From Earliella scabrosa (Eukaryota; Basidiomycota; Agaricomycetes; Polyporales; Polyporaceae), in assembly GCA_022605405.1 (NCBI GenBank), contig JABYQQ010000022.1, positions 682,001 to 746,000 of the forward strand: 64,000 nucleotides of DNA, in the 5' to 3' direction. The position numbers were made by a program, and so were the translations under genes. The notes under the pieces were generated by a model, which was given only the letters and a program-made list of their open reading frames with translations, was not told the origin of the DNA and ran no database searches. How positions within the stretch are numbered: position 1 is the first letter of the stretch; every line of letters begins with the position of its first letter. Shown here piece by piece: positions 36,284-47,447 of the stretch.

Positions 36284-36404
36284 ATAACCACAGCTCCGGA
36301 CAAGCGCTGCATGCACACATACGGTCGGATCTAGAAAGTCTTGCTTGATAGTTGCTACAATAATACATCGGGTTCGTTCTTAAACGCGCCGTCGTCCTCT
36401 ATGA

Positions 36405-37723
36405 TCACGGAGTATCCTCCGTGAGCACCACCAGCTTCGTCGCGCTGACCCCGTGGTTGATCAGCCGCTGCATACCGTCCGAGACCCCAGTCAGTCCGCC
36501 GGGCAACACTTCAAAGGGAACAGACTAGGTGGTAGTACTGTCAGCAATGGTGCGCCTCGTGAACGAGCCGCGCTCACCTTCAGCACGCCCTGTTGGAGGA
36601 GGTCGGGAATCAACGGGAACAAGGTCGCGAGGGCGCCGCGGTTGAATGGGAGAGTAATCGTGCCGCGGGCAGGAACGAGCTTTGCGCCCTTCGCGGTAGC
36701 GCGTTCCGAAAGCGCGGGGATCTCCGGCTGGTCAGGGAGTGTAACGACGACACTGCCGCCCGGGGGGAGGAGGTCGATGCACATGCCGATTGTCTCTGGG
36801 TCGGAGATAGCCTCGAAGGCAACGTCGACGGTGTCGCCCGCGATAGCCTTGACTTGCTCGATAATCTTCTCTTTGGGAAGAGTGCGGTCGATGACGTGGG
36901 TGGCGCCATAGGACTTGACGAAATCGGTGTTGCGCAGGGAGGCGGTCGCAATGATCTTTGAGAAGCCTCCCCACTTGGCGAACTGGATGGCTGTAGCGCG
37001 AGATGTGCGTCAAAATCAGTATCCCAGTCGTCACTTCCAGGGCTTACCGAATTGCCCGGCGTTCGCAGCGCCGCCGATGATCAGGATAGACTTCCCGGCT
37101 TGCTTGCCTGCACCTCCGGCCTCCCAGGGAGGCGTCAACCCGACGCTGAACACGCCAGGCTGCTGAGCGTAGAGCGTGACCGCGCTGGTACAGATGTTGC
37201 TGAATATCGTAGACGCCGCGGGCCATGAGAGGTCGTCCGGGATCTTAGATGCGACGGACACGCTCGATCAACATGGGGTCGGTCAACGACATAGGAATGA
37301 AGCTCACCTTGGCGATGTCGTCGTGGGGAACAACCGTGTACTCCTGGAAGGTACCGTGGAATACCTTCGCATCTTCGTCGTACCAGCCCTGGAAGACGCT
37401 ACACGAGTGGGCCGGGTTGAGTCCTGCACGGATCATGATCGCAAATGAACAACCGCTCACACTCGGTCACCTTTGGCGAAGCCCTTCACGTCGCTGCCGA
37501 CCTCCTCAACCACTCCAGCACCGTCCCAGCCGAGAACGATGGGATAGGCCTCTGCGAAGATGTTGTGATTGGGGTCCTGAATACGCCAGTCTGCAGGATT
37601 CAGAGCCGCTGCCTTGACCTTGACGAGGATCTGGTCTGCAGCAGGTGTCGGGATAGGCTTCTCCTGAACCGTGTACGTGCCGAAGGTGTGGTCGAGGACC
37701 AGGGATTTCTGAGTGGAAGGCAT
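36405..37723 (-). CDS. MDR oxidoreductase C (zinc-independent, enoyl/quinone reductase-like)
   Basis: About five exons encode roughly 345 residues, starting MPSTQKSLVLDHTFGTYTVQ. Blocks are EKPIPTPAADQILVKVKAAA, YPIVLGWDGAGVVEEVGSDV, GFAKGDRV, HGTFQEYTVVPHDDIAK, GKSILIIGGAANAGQFG (nucleotide loop), GATHVIDRTLPKEKI and GDTVDVAFEAISD. By eye it is closest to MDR-E at 56567 (shared EKPIPTP, LGWDGAG, YAKGDRV/FAKGDRV, FQ-Y-VVP), and like MDR-E it lies just downstream of a pseudouridine synthase gene. A minus-strand TATATAA at 37782-37788, 60 bp upstream, supports the start. Confidence 0.85.
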
Positions 37724-37781
37724 ACTGAGCAACTGTGAGCTGGTTGTAACGGTTTGAATGTCTGAGTTCCAACCTTGGTCG

Positions 37782-37788
37782 TTATATA
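37782..37788 (-). promoter_or_regulatory. TATA box of MDR-C
   Basis: Minus-strand TATATAA lies about 60 bp upstream of the ATG at 37723. Confidence 0.5.
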
Positions 37789-38107
37789 CTCGTACATATC
37801 CCGAGTCGTATCGGGATAGCTGTAAGTCGACATCTGGCGTCGTCTGGAAAGGAGCTAGAGCGCGCACACCAAGGGTAATCACCGAGTAGTCACCATTCGA
37901 CTTCGAGGCGGCACCGACCTGATGCGCATCAGCGTCTTGCAAAGACCCGGGCGGTCTCATACTGACGGGTCACGGAGTGCTCCTCACAGGCTATAGGAGA
38001 CTGGCTCGCATGAATAAGCAGGTACTAAACGCACTGCCACTTGCCTCTGTCGCCATCTGCCGCCTGGGCATGAATCTGCATTCGGGATCAGAACTGCACG
38101 GTGACAG

Positions 38108-39398
38108 TTACCCAACAGGGCCACACCATTGTCCTCCCAGCTGCCCCACGGCGTCATCGGTATCTACCTCACCCGTCAACTTCGCACCCCGCACTTTGGT
38201 GTCATCAATCCAGACCCCGCCCATCACATCGTCGACACTGAGCGGGATCTGAGTGTCGCGACAAATTTCGATGAAGTTGGCGGGTAAAGGGGCGCCAACC
38301 GTGAATCGGACCTCTGACGGGATATGCCGCTGGAAGATCGTAGATGTGGTCAGTAGTTGCATCTGCGAGCGCTGGATGGGTCTGACCAGGAGAGATAGCC
38401 TAGATGCATGCAGAAAGAGGCGGCGTGGAACGCGCGTCGACTGCTTGATCTCCTCTACAAGCGGGTCCGCTCTACTCATATAGAGGCTGTCCCCAAGGAT
38501 GGGTGCTAGAGGAACAGCTGTAAGCCTACGCACACTCCCATTGCGCAGTGACCACACTCACCGAAAAGATGTTGGGCCATATGAACTCGTAACTGGTACT
38601 TGTGTTCTGTATACACTCGTAGCCTCAGCAGCGCCAAGGGAGCTACAGGCTGGGCAATCCAGCTGATCAGCCTGTCATATCGTGAACACCGGAGTCGGAC
38701 ATACCGAGCGTGCGACGACTTCGTAAGAAGTCACCGCGAATTTAGTCCAATTCTCTTCGCGGACTTTGCCCATGACTTTGAGCCTGCGATACCCTCCTTC
38801 GTATCTAGGCAATCCACCAGATATCGAGACCCGGCCATCGCGACACTCCAGTTCGGTTCTAATTATGCCACTGCTCTCCTTGAGCGCGAAGGTGTCGGCG
38901 CATACCAGTGCGAGGAAAGTCTTCTCCGCCTGTCCCGGCCTGGACAGCTGGCGTCCAAAATCTTCCGCAGCTTGCATAGAACATGCAAGACCTAATGCAC
39001 CGGTGGCTTCCTGGCAGCACACGGTTAGAAGTGAATATATAAGCGGGTCAAGGTATGTCGAGTCTCGACCTTGTCTAACCGATGAAACGGCCACAGCGGT
39101 CTCTTCAGGCTCAAGTGTTCGCCCACATCTAGCGCAACATAAGGAAGGTTTCTTGGGCACCAAAAGGAGATGAGTACAAACCATCGAGAAGTTGCCAGAA
39201 CATTTTTGCGCTGACGCTAGACTGGCTGGCCATCAGTTGCACTCGGTGACAAACCATGACAAACCAAAGACATCTCACGGTTTCTCTGGCATGTGGACTG
39301 GTCAATTGAACCAGGATACCACTGTTCTTGTTGATCACAGCCATGTCACGATCAGCATACAACAAGGCCTTCTCGGCCGGGTATCGGTACGTGCGACA
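38108..39398 (-). CDS. RluA-type pseudouridine synthase, copy 1 (5' end uncertain)
   Basis: Spliced blocks in order are ALLYADRDMAVINKNSG, LKRPLWPFHRLDK, TGALGLACSMQAAEDFGRQL, KTFLALVCADTF, TELECRDGRVSISG, YQLRVHMAQHLF, APILGDSLY, HIPSEVRFTVGAPLP and DDVMGGVWIDDTKVRG. HRLDK contains the catalytic Asp of RluA-family synthases, which isomerise uridine in rRNA. The fungal relatives I can recall are mitochondrial large-rRNA enzymes (Pus5/RPUSD4-like). At least six exons are needed and all junctions keep frame, so the copy appears functional. I cannot find a convincing start codon upstream of 39398; the 5' exon may be short, or the copy may be truncated. Its paralogue is at 54778-56244 on the other strand. 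Confidence 0.7.
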
Positions 39399-39762
39399 AC
39401 TGGTAGATGCCCTGTGCCAGGTAGGCTTCGACAATCTCAGCCTCCCGCTGCGCGGAAATCTCGAGGTCAATACAATCTGATGACGAGTAGTGTAAGCGTG
39501 TGGAGTTTTCAGCACAGTACTAATGAGGGGTACACACACACCATCACTGAGACTCTGACGTGGTTTAGTTGAACTTCCCGACAACTTGTAGACGCGGTAA
39601 CTGTCGACGAGGCTTCAATCGGAGCGTAAATATGACGTGACTCCGGAGTGGTGCCGAAACGTCCGACACCATTTTGCTCTTGTCTCCGCTCAAAGCACTC
39701 GACTCATCGCACGCGCGCAGCTCATGCAGCTTCTATAGCGTTGACATCAGCCTTCTACCTCT

Positions 39763-40350
39763 ATGAAAGATTCCATCTACAAACGACAATTCGACGCTGC
39801 TACCGACGGAGACCTCGTCGTCTCCTCAGTCGTCGTGACGGGCACAGGGACGATCAACACGACCATCGAAGAGCCCGACAAAGGCTGCTTCCACTGGTAC
39901 CTCACCCTCACCCTTGCAGACACCTCTCCGCCACGCACCGTCACCCTCGACTCCCAGCCGACAAACTACCCCGAGGCGACGCTCATCATCAAGTCGCAGC
40001 CGCCCTGCACGGACCCGCGCAGGGTGGAGGTCCCCATCCCCACGCTGAACGCACCCACCGCGTCGCAGCTGATCGAGTTCCTGATCAGCGAAGGTATGGC
40101 GCGGTACGTGTATGCTGATGGCGGCTTCGGGTGCAGGTGGTGGTGCCAGGTTGCGCTCCAGAAGCTCGAGGCGCGGGGATGGGTTGAGAAGGGCGCGGAG
40201 GACAAGTATGTTGCGGTGCAGAAGGAGTGTGCGGAGAAGGACCCGGAGCGATTTCCGACGTTCCTGAAGAAGGGAACGTTCGTGGATAAGGTGCGTCTTG
40301 TCGGCGTATGTCGCTGGGGCGTCGTCTAACGCACTTGCATGTAGGACTGA
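39763..40350 (+). CDS. DUF7770-like protein
   Basis: The frame starts MKDSIYKRQFDAATDGD and reads DKGCFHWYLTLTLAD, VTLDSQPTNYPEATLIIKS, ASQLIEFLISEGMARYVYA, GFGCRWWCQVALQKLEARGW and FLKKGTFVDK. The G-C-x-H-W and G-C-R-W-W-C blocks recall an uncharacterised fungal family annotated as DUF7770; this is from memory. After VDK a GTGCGT donor and TAG acceptor would end the protein with Asp-stop at 40350; unspliced, it would end at 40329 after 12 unrelated residues. There is no signal peptide or membrane segment. It is divergent from pseudouridine synthase copy 1. The function is unknown. Confidence 0.65.
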
Positions 40351-40440
40351 GACTGGGAGTGAGGGATGCCCATCTCTCCGTAGCTGATGTATTGTACGGT
40401 TGTCCGGTTGCGAGCCTTGCTCGCGAACATGTTCCGTCCA

Positions 40441-41617
40441 TTATCGACCTGAACCTAACAGTCTGGACAACCATCCGCCACCGGCCACCTCCGGAGCAGG
40501 AGGCGGCGGAGGTACACTTTCGTCCGCTGCGGCTGCCTCGCGATATCGCCGCTTGTACTCGGCAGGGGTCTCCTTCAACTTCCCGTGCTTCCAGATACCT
40601 CGCTTTGCCCTCCTGCAAGTAGCCATTCCAGTGTGAACAAGGCAAGACATATTGAAGCACGTACTGAGCTTCGGTCTGTATACGCAGGAACTCCTCCACC
40701 CCTCCTTTGCCATACTCCGCGCCTGCCTGCTCATACACAGAGCCCCATCCTGCACGTAGCATCTCCATCGGAAGGCTTCTTCCCGTAGTCAGCCATCCCG
40801 GTAGCAGTCTTGGCTTGAGATGTGGGATGGCGACTATGCGCCCATACTGGTCCCGTCGGACGAGCTGGCAGTAGATAAACTTGCCTTCGACCTGGTTCTT
40901 CAGCCACGACAGGCTCTCCTCCGCGAAAGGTTGCGCCGGTCGGCCAAAGTGCCCCGCCTAGATAGTTTGCAGGCGTTGGACGAGCAGTAGCAGATAGATG
41001 AGACTAAACGCACCTCGGGGGCATCTACACCAGCTATTCGGATATGGATCGTTTGATTCTTGAGGTCCGCTGCGTCGAAGCGTCAGACACGCGACATTTG
41101 TATACACTCTTCACCTTCTGCCACGCAGACGATACGGACCACGACGACGAGAAGAAACTCACTTCGCCCGACCGGTATCCTCCTGAACTTCAACGGCCAC
41201 CTCCACCCAAATCCCGGCGTGTGGTACAGCCTGAAGTTGTCAGCGTCGCCCACGCTGCCGTCCGTCGTCGAGAACCCTCCTCGTCAGCCCTCAGCGCATG
41301 AGCACGGAGCGGGCGGGCAAGCACCTAGTCACGTATCCCTTGATCCACCGTTTGCGCGCGAGCATGTCCGGGTTGACCCACTCTGCGTTCGGGATACGCC
41401 TGAAGTGCCGCGCGTAGACGTACCGGCCACCGAGAGTCGTTGCGCCCCCGACGAGCAGCGTGATCACGGCCAGCTGGTGTGGGGGCAAGGAGGTGAGCTG
41501 GGTTCGGAGTCGGGAGACGAACGCGTCGCTCGTGTTTGCGATGTCGTTTGCGCGGGGCGACACTTCAGAAGGCTTCGAGGCTGAGCTTGTCGAGCTCCAC
41601 GGTATCCAAGACGGCAT
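40441..41617 (-). CDS. LCL3: LCL3-like endonuclease (staphylococcal-nuclease fold, membrane-anchored)
   Basis: The protein starts [21 protein letters not shown] single membrane segment ([21 protein letters not shown], about residues 50-70) comes before the nuclease domain. The SNase blocks are [39 protein letters not shown] and [16 protein letters not shown], which include the Asp and Arg positions used by this nuclease fold. [37 protein letters not shown] and a Pro-rich tail follow. This matches fungal LCL3 (long chronological lifespan 3), a probable mitochondrial membrane endonuclease. Several short introns interrupt it; the one before RAKRGIW is clear. It is divergent from the serine hydrolase gene, with only 161 bp between starts. 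Confidence 0.82.
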
Positions 41618-41778
41618 GGTATAGCGAGAGAGTCAGAAAGTACAACGTGGATGATGGTAAAGAGTGCACCTTGAAGACAGACGCGACCCTCCGCTACATT
41701 GCCGCTCGATCTACAGGTTGACTTCGTACCACCATACCTCGTTCTCTCACCACCGCACTCGAGTGCGATTGTAACACG

Positions 41779-43805
41779 ATGGCTCGAACGGCCTTCTCGA
41801 TTGGCCTTGTCGTGGCAGCAACAGCAACGGTAGTGTGTTCGGCAACCCAAGCACCGCTCATTGTCCACAGCCCGACATTTTCCGCCGAATTCGACTCATT
41901 AGTCGACGAGATCAGGAGGAACGCCTCAATACCTGGCATTAGCATCGGCGTCGTGCGACTGGGAAAGGACAAGGAGCCGGTCGTGCAACTGGGTTCGTGG
42001 GGAAGGAAGACGGAGGACGGGGACGGACACGACCTCACTGGAGATGTACGTTCTTGAATCCGAATTGAATGTCAGTTGAACACGATTGAATGCAGCCCAT
42101 GTTTCACGATGGACCTAGACTCTATTTGGCATCGCATCGTGCTCAAAAGCGTTCCTCGCGACCTCGCTGGGGCTCCTCATGGACGACTTTGCCCATGGGC
42201 GAAACAACACACCCCTTCCTGCGAAGGTAACGCGTTTTGACTACGACACGAAGGTCGCGGACATTCTACCAGAGGAGCTTGAATGGGGCTTGCACGAGTT
42301 GCACGGAGACAGCTGGGCGACGCGCAGGGCGAGTATTCGCGACATCCTTGGCCATGTCTCTGGACTCCCGAGGCATGACTACACATACGCTCGTGAAGAT
42401 GGGCCAGAGAACGTGATCAGACGAATGAGCGGCTTGCGCACCGCGTACGAACTGCGCGAGAAGTGGTCGTACAACAACCAGGTGCGTAGGACACTTGCAG
42501 GCTCGAGCCTGAGTGCAGCGGAGTCCAAGTCTCACCTCTGGCGGAGATGTACATGCTGGGCGCACACCTCGTGTCCCATTACTCTGGTGTTCACTATCAC
42601 GAATATGCTACAGAGAGGATCTTCACACCGCTCAAGATGTCCTCCACGACCTTCCTGCCCTCCATCGCTCGGCGTTCAGGTCTGCTCACAGACTCCTGGA
42701 CGCCAGATGGACGGCACATCCCGTTCTGGTTCACCGACGACATGGTGCACCTCAAGGCCGGGGCGGGCGGGATCATCTCCAGTGCGGACGACATGGTCAA
42801 GTGGCTCGCAGTGTGGCTGAACGAGGGCGTCGACCCGGTCTCTGGCCAGACCATCTTTCCCCGGAGCGTCTACGAGGCAGTCACTACTGCGCAGCGGGTC
42901 GTCTATGGCCGCCAGAGTCTGTATGGCGGGGGCATAGTCGGATATGGAATGGGCTGGATGCGATGGCAGCATGGCGGCATCGAGGTGCGAGCCGTCCTCT
43001 CCTACTCGTTACGTTCTGGGACTGACTGGACACGTAGATGATCTCTCACACGGGCGGGATACCCGGCTTCTCCATCCTCACGGCGTTCTCTCCCCGCGGC
43101 AATATTGGCGTGTTCATCGCGTCGAACGCGGACGACAAGGCGTCCGCTAACCAAGCCATCTTGAAGCACACGCTCGACACCATTCTCGGGACATTGCAGG
43201 CCGAGTCTGTGGACTGTACAAGGTACGTACTTCCGACGCCGTACGAGACTGTAACCCGCACTCACGGTTCTTGCAGTGAGGACTCCAAACCCGACACGCT
43301 CCAGCGATCCTCCAACCGTCCCGAGCCGCCTTCGCTCGCCCTGGACGCTTACGCAGGCTCCTACACCGCAGTCGGATACCCGCCCATCGTCTTGTGCTCC
43401 TCCCGCAGCGCCCACGCTGACCAGTCCGCCCCCTGCGCCTCCGTCCTCGCCGACTTTGCGACCGTCGACCCGCCCTCGGCGCTCAACGCGAGCCTGTACG
43501 GCCCGTACACGAGCGTGTGGGCGACACACGTCCGCCTGCGGCACTTCTCGGGCGACGTCTTCAACACAACGTTCACGACGCTGTTCCCGCGCGGGTACGG
43601 CCGGAATGGGAGCGCGTTCGAGACGTTCGAGGCGGGCGATGCGGAGGGGTGGGTCGAGTTTGGCGTGCGCAGGGGGCGGGTGGAGGGCTTTGCGCTGGTT
43701 ATTGACGAGGAGGCGGTTGCTGCGCGGACGAGGCGGGCGGAGGCGAGGGCGAGTGGGAAGGCAACGCTGAGGGAGACGGCGGACGCGTGGTTTGCGCGGG
43801 CGTGA
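41779..43805 (+). CDS. Secreted beta-lactamase/penicillin-binding-type serine hydrolase
   Basis: A signal peptide (MARTAFSIGLVVAATATVVC) leads to a beta-lactamase-like domain: IPGISIGVVRLGK, TLFGIASCSKAFLATSLGLL with the SxxK motif SCSK, ILGHVSGLPRHDYTYA, KWSYNNQ with the Tyr-Asn of the second motif, KAGAGGIISSADDMVKWLAV, MISHTGGIPGFS (the HTG third motif) and GNIGVFIASNAD. These motifs define the class C/estB/PBP4* superfamily. The C-terminal ~170 residues (SLALDAYAGSYTAVGYPP onward) resemble the lipocalin-like DUF3471-type extension of such proteins. Fungal members hydrolyse esters or amides outside the cell; the substrate cannot be predicted. At least four introns are present, and the stop is at 43803-43805. 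Confidence 0.83.
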
Positions 43806-45258
43806 GTGGTAGGTGCAGGTCGGTATGTTTTTGGGGGCAGGCCAGCCTGACGTCTGCGCACAGCGGCGACATGGGAGCGGGCAATACGGCTGTCAGAATG
43901 TTTTGTTTGCATGGGAGTGCTATGTTCCCATAAGCTCGTCTTTTGCAGCGCGCCCTATTGGCCCTCGTCTTCCCGCGAACCTCTGCAGAAGGGTTGGTCG
44001 TCACCAACGCTGATGATGACGACCAGTGACGACCTTTCCATTTGATTCAATCCGCAAAGGGCGCGTTCCGCCCTTTTGTTGCGTCCGTCCGAGTCATGCT
44101 GTTCGCTCCTCATCGTCAATATTCCAATGATGGACCTCGTATATTGGGATCAGATCTCCGGAGTCCGCAACATCCAACAAGTGTCCACATCGCGTTCCAC
44201 TCGTGCAGGGTCGAAATAGCCGAGGAGGAAGTTGTAGGAACGGGCAGCGGCCCACGGTGGCGATGCGGATGTCGGGATACAAGCTCCAAGGTTGTTGAGC
44301 AGTCGTATTGCGAGCTTCTTTGATGTCTGGGCCAGCGTACACATGTATTTACTCGTCCGTTCTTGGCGCGGTTGGATGTATGGTTCGTTCTATGGACGGT
44401 CGAGCGTGTAACTTGATCAATAGAAGTGGCCACTACCGGGACGGGCAATCACTTTGTCCGATGTCGATCCAGCTGGAACGAGGGGAATCCCCGGCCGTGC
44501 TTGCTCTCAAAGTTCTAATCGAGCCAGCGCGTCAGACGGCTTCGCTCTCAATGCTGTGTTCGCGGAGATGTCTTGCGACGGTGACCGTCTCCGAGCTGGC
44601 GTGCCGTGCAGCCTGTTCGCAGAGTACATGCATCGATACCACTGTATGTGCTAACCTGTAAGGACAAGGGCGGTCGAAACGAGCTGTGCAATTTAGTAAT
44701 CTGTCGTTGCTGCCACTCGCGTGAAGCGGGTCTGAGCGGCTAAACCTACCCTCCTCCTCACGAGTCCGATGGGAGACCCGCACGCACGCACGCACGCCGG
44801 ACTAGCACTCGAGGCACACAAGCTCGTTGCAAACAGCGGGCACCTTGAGGTATGTGGGCACGTGCTGTCACGACTTCACGACAACCTCGTGAGGAAAGGC
44901 GATCAGAGATGATGTCGATGTATTGCGAGTGCGAATACTGAACCGGTAATGGATAGCGACGAGATAGCGATCGATCGATGGGTGAGGAGTGAGGACGGCG
45001 GACGGAGGCGATGGATGGGGCTGAGGAGAGACGAATGGAGACAGAAGAATGAAGTGCGAGGACGTAGAATACAGCTAAGCGTACAGGTACGTCGTAAGCG
45101 GGTGAACTAGCAGAGATACATACATACGCCAGCGTTCGTGAGTCATGGCAAGCATTACCTGCCGGTGCATGGACGGGATGCAGAGGTGCGGTGCGGGATC
45201 CGGAGGGAGTGTCGTGGAGCTCGTTCGTTTCGGAAGGGGTGGCGTGGGGTCGTGAGTT
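43806..45258. other. Intergenic region between serine hydrolase and P450 stops
   Basis: About 1.45 kb between two convergent genes without a supported gene. It contains an ACGC simple repeat near 44780. The short frames have no recognisable similarity or splice support. Confidence 0.35.
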
Positions 45259-47447
45259 TCATTTGCGCTCTTGCAGCGCAGCGAGCAAGGCCTTCGCCTT
45301 GTCGGAACGTGGTTCGATCTTGCATGTGAAGGGCTTGGGGTGGCTGCACGCCCGTCCGTGAGAATCGAGGCGAGCGTGCACGCCGGGCGCACGAGACAGA
45401 CGTACCTGATGATGCCGCCCGTGTACTCGGCGTTCCCGGGGTGGAGGGGGACGCCGGCGTGGCTTCGCGGGTCTGAGATGTCAAAGACGGACAGGAGCAT
45501 CGCGGCGACCATGAGCACAGAGGGCTCCGCGAGGTGCAGCCCGGGGCAGATCCTGCGAGATCGATGAGATTGGCATTCAGGCTTCAGGCTTCTGGTCTTA
45601 GGTCCCTGAGCAGCACGCACCGTCGACCGAAGCCAAACGCGACCTTGCGCGGATCCATCTCGGGCTCCTTGCCGTTCGGCCCTGGCAGGAACCTCTCGGG
45701 CTTAAACGTGTATGGGTCCTCGTAGATCTCGGGATCGTGGAGGATTTTCCTGTGGCAGTGACGTGAGTGGACGCCGGAGCCTAATGGACAGACGTGCCGC
45801 TCACCATTGGTTGACCAAGACTATGCTGCCTTTGGGAATAAAGTATCCCTCGTAGACGTCGTCTTCAAGGATGGCGTGGGCGACACCTGCTCAATCGGAC
45901 AATGAGCGTCGTTTGAAGAAGCGGAGATAGGTAGTACTGACCGAGAGGAACAACTTGGTTCCAGCGCAGGACCTCGAGGTAGATGGCGTTCAGGTACGGC
46001 AACTGCGCGACGTCGGCGAATGTTGGCAGGCGGTCGTGCCCTACGACAGCGTCCAGCTCTGCCCGGGCCTTTCGCTGCACGGCAGGCCACAGGCCCATCG
46101 CGAGGATGAACGTCAACTCTGCTGATACAGTCTGCCAGGCGGCTCATGAGTAATCGCCATGGTGATAAATACGAATTGCCTCACCGTGTCCGCGCCGCCG
46201 GAGTAGATAGACGCGGCGGACATCTTGATCCTGTATTCCTCTTCAGGGGAGGGGTTCGTAGCGAGGTTTGCCGACGTAAAGCTCGGAATCGCCGTTCCTG
46301 CGGCCTACAAGGTAACGCGGGTTTGTCAAGAGCCTGCCGCTACCTGTAGCGATGTCGGACGTCCTCACCATCTGATCTTTGACGAATTGATGTGGTATGT
46401 CGGACATACGGGTCATGTTCGCTCTGTAGACCTCACCCTTGCGCTTCCAGCCCGCGCCAGGGAACCATGACGGCACGTAGCGCACTGGAAATCAATCCAG
46501 ATAACGTTAGTACGGCCACGATGCAGGTCATTACGTGTGAGATATGTGCATCTTCGGGGGCATGACAACTCAAAGCGAGGACTTACGGAAGGGTAGAACG
46601 TCGACGAGGAATGCGCCGGGCTGGGCCACCTCAGCGGCCTGTTCGGTGGCGTCGTCAGCTATCTTGATCAGCGGGTCGTCGTTCTCTTGCGTCTGGTATC
46701 CGTACGAGATCATAAGCACGATTGCGCCGGTCATCCTGCGGAGTAAAATAGACAGTCAGCGTTAACGACATGCCCACATGCGAAACGGAGGCAATATAGC
46801 GGACACGGTCAGGCGCCCCTATATTTGGAAGGATGAACGGAAACGAAGATACCAACTTGCGAATCTGCGAAGGCAGGTCAGACGTGGGCTCGCACATCAG
46901 CCGGAGGAGCAGCTTGGACGTCTGCTCCTCGATGACCGGCATGAACGCGTCCACGCTCTTGCGGGAGCCAAGCACACGCGCCATGAGTCGGCGGTACTCC
47001 CTGAACTGGTGCCCGTACCGCTGGAAGACGAGGATCTGGTCCCACCCGACGATCTCGCCCGCCATGATCATCCGCGGGCGATCCGAGTAGATCGCAGACC
47101 GTTTCTCGAGCAGCTCATAGGCGTGCTTGTACGAGTTGATGATGACCATCGGCTGCCCGAGCAGCACGATGGACATGAGGTCCCCTGCACGAACGTGGTC
47201 GATAAGTGTGACATTGGCAGCCTAAAGGTAAAGCCTCGCGGTGCTCACCCCATCGTTCTCCCCACTTTGCGAACGTCTTCCAGCTGTATTCGATTGGGAT
47301 GTCGAGTACGTTGCCTATGAGAGGCCACCCTACGGGCCCGGGGGGCATAGGCCCTTTGCTCCTGCGCAAGGACCACATCCTGAAGCAGAGGACGAAGAGT
47401 AGCGCGGCCGCCACATGCCAAGCGGTCAGCAGGGGACTGGTGCTCAT
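45259..47447 (-). CDS. Cytochrome P450 monooxygenase
   Basis: The N-terminal anchor ([20 protein letters not shown]) is followed by the hinge [13 protein letters not shown]. Later motifs are the I-helix [15 protein letters not shown], the K-helix [12 protein letters not shown] (ExxR), [10 protein letters not shown] (PERF) and the haem loop [15 protein letters not shown] with the axial Cys; an intron splits this loop after RR. The tail reads [18 protein letters not shown] and ends LAALQERK. It is an ER-bound monooxygenase of the type expanded in agaricomycetes, often annotated O-methylsterigmatocystin oxidoreductase-like. About ten exons are needed. I chose the ATG at 47447 over an upstream in-frame one because the family hydrophobic anchor begins there; a weak AATAAATA lies at 47529-47536. 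The substrate is unknown; a terpene synthase lies 13 kb away. Confidence 0.85.

Noticed and set aside
44760..44810. ACGC repeat and nearby palindromes as a possible regulatory array
   Set aside because: It is a short simple repeat between convergent genes with no promoter nearby; nothing beyond slippage is needed.
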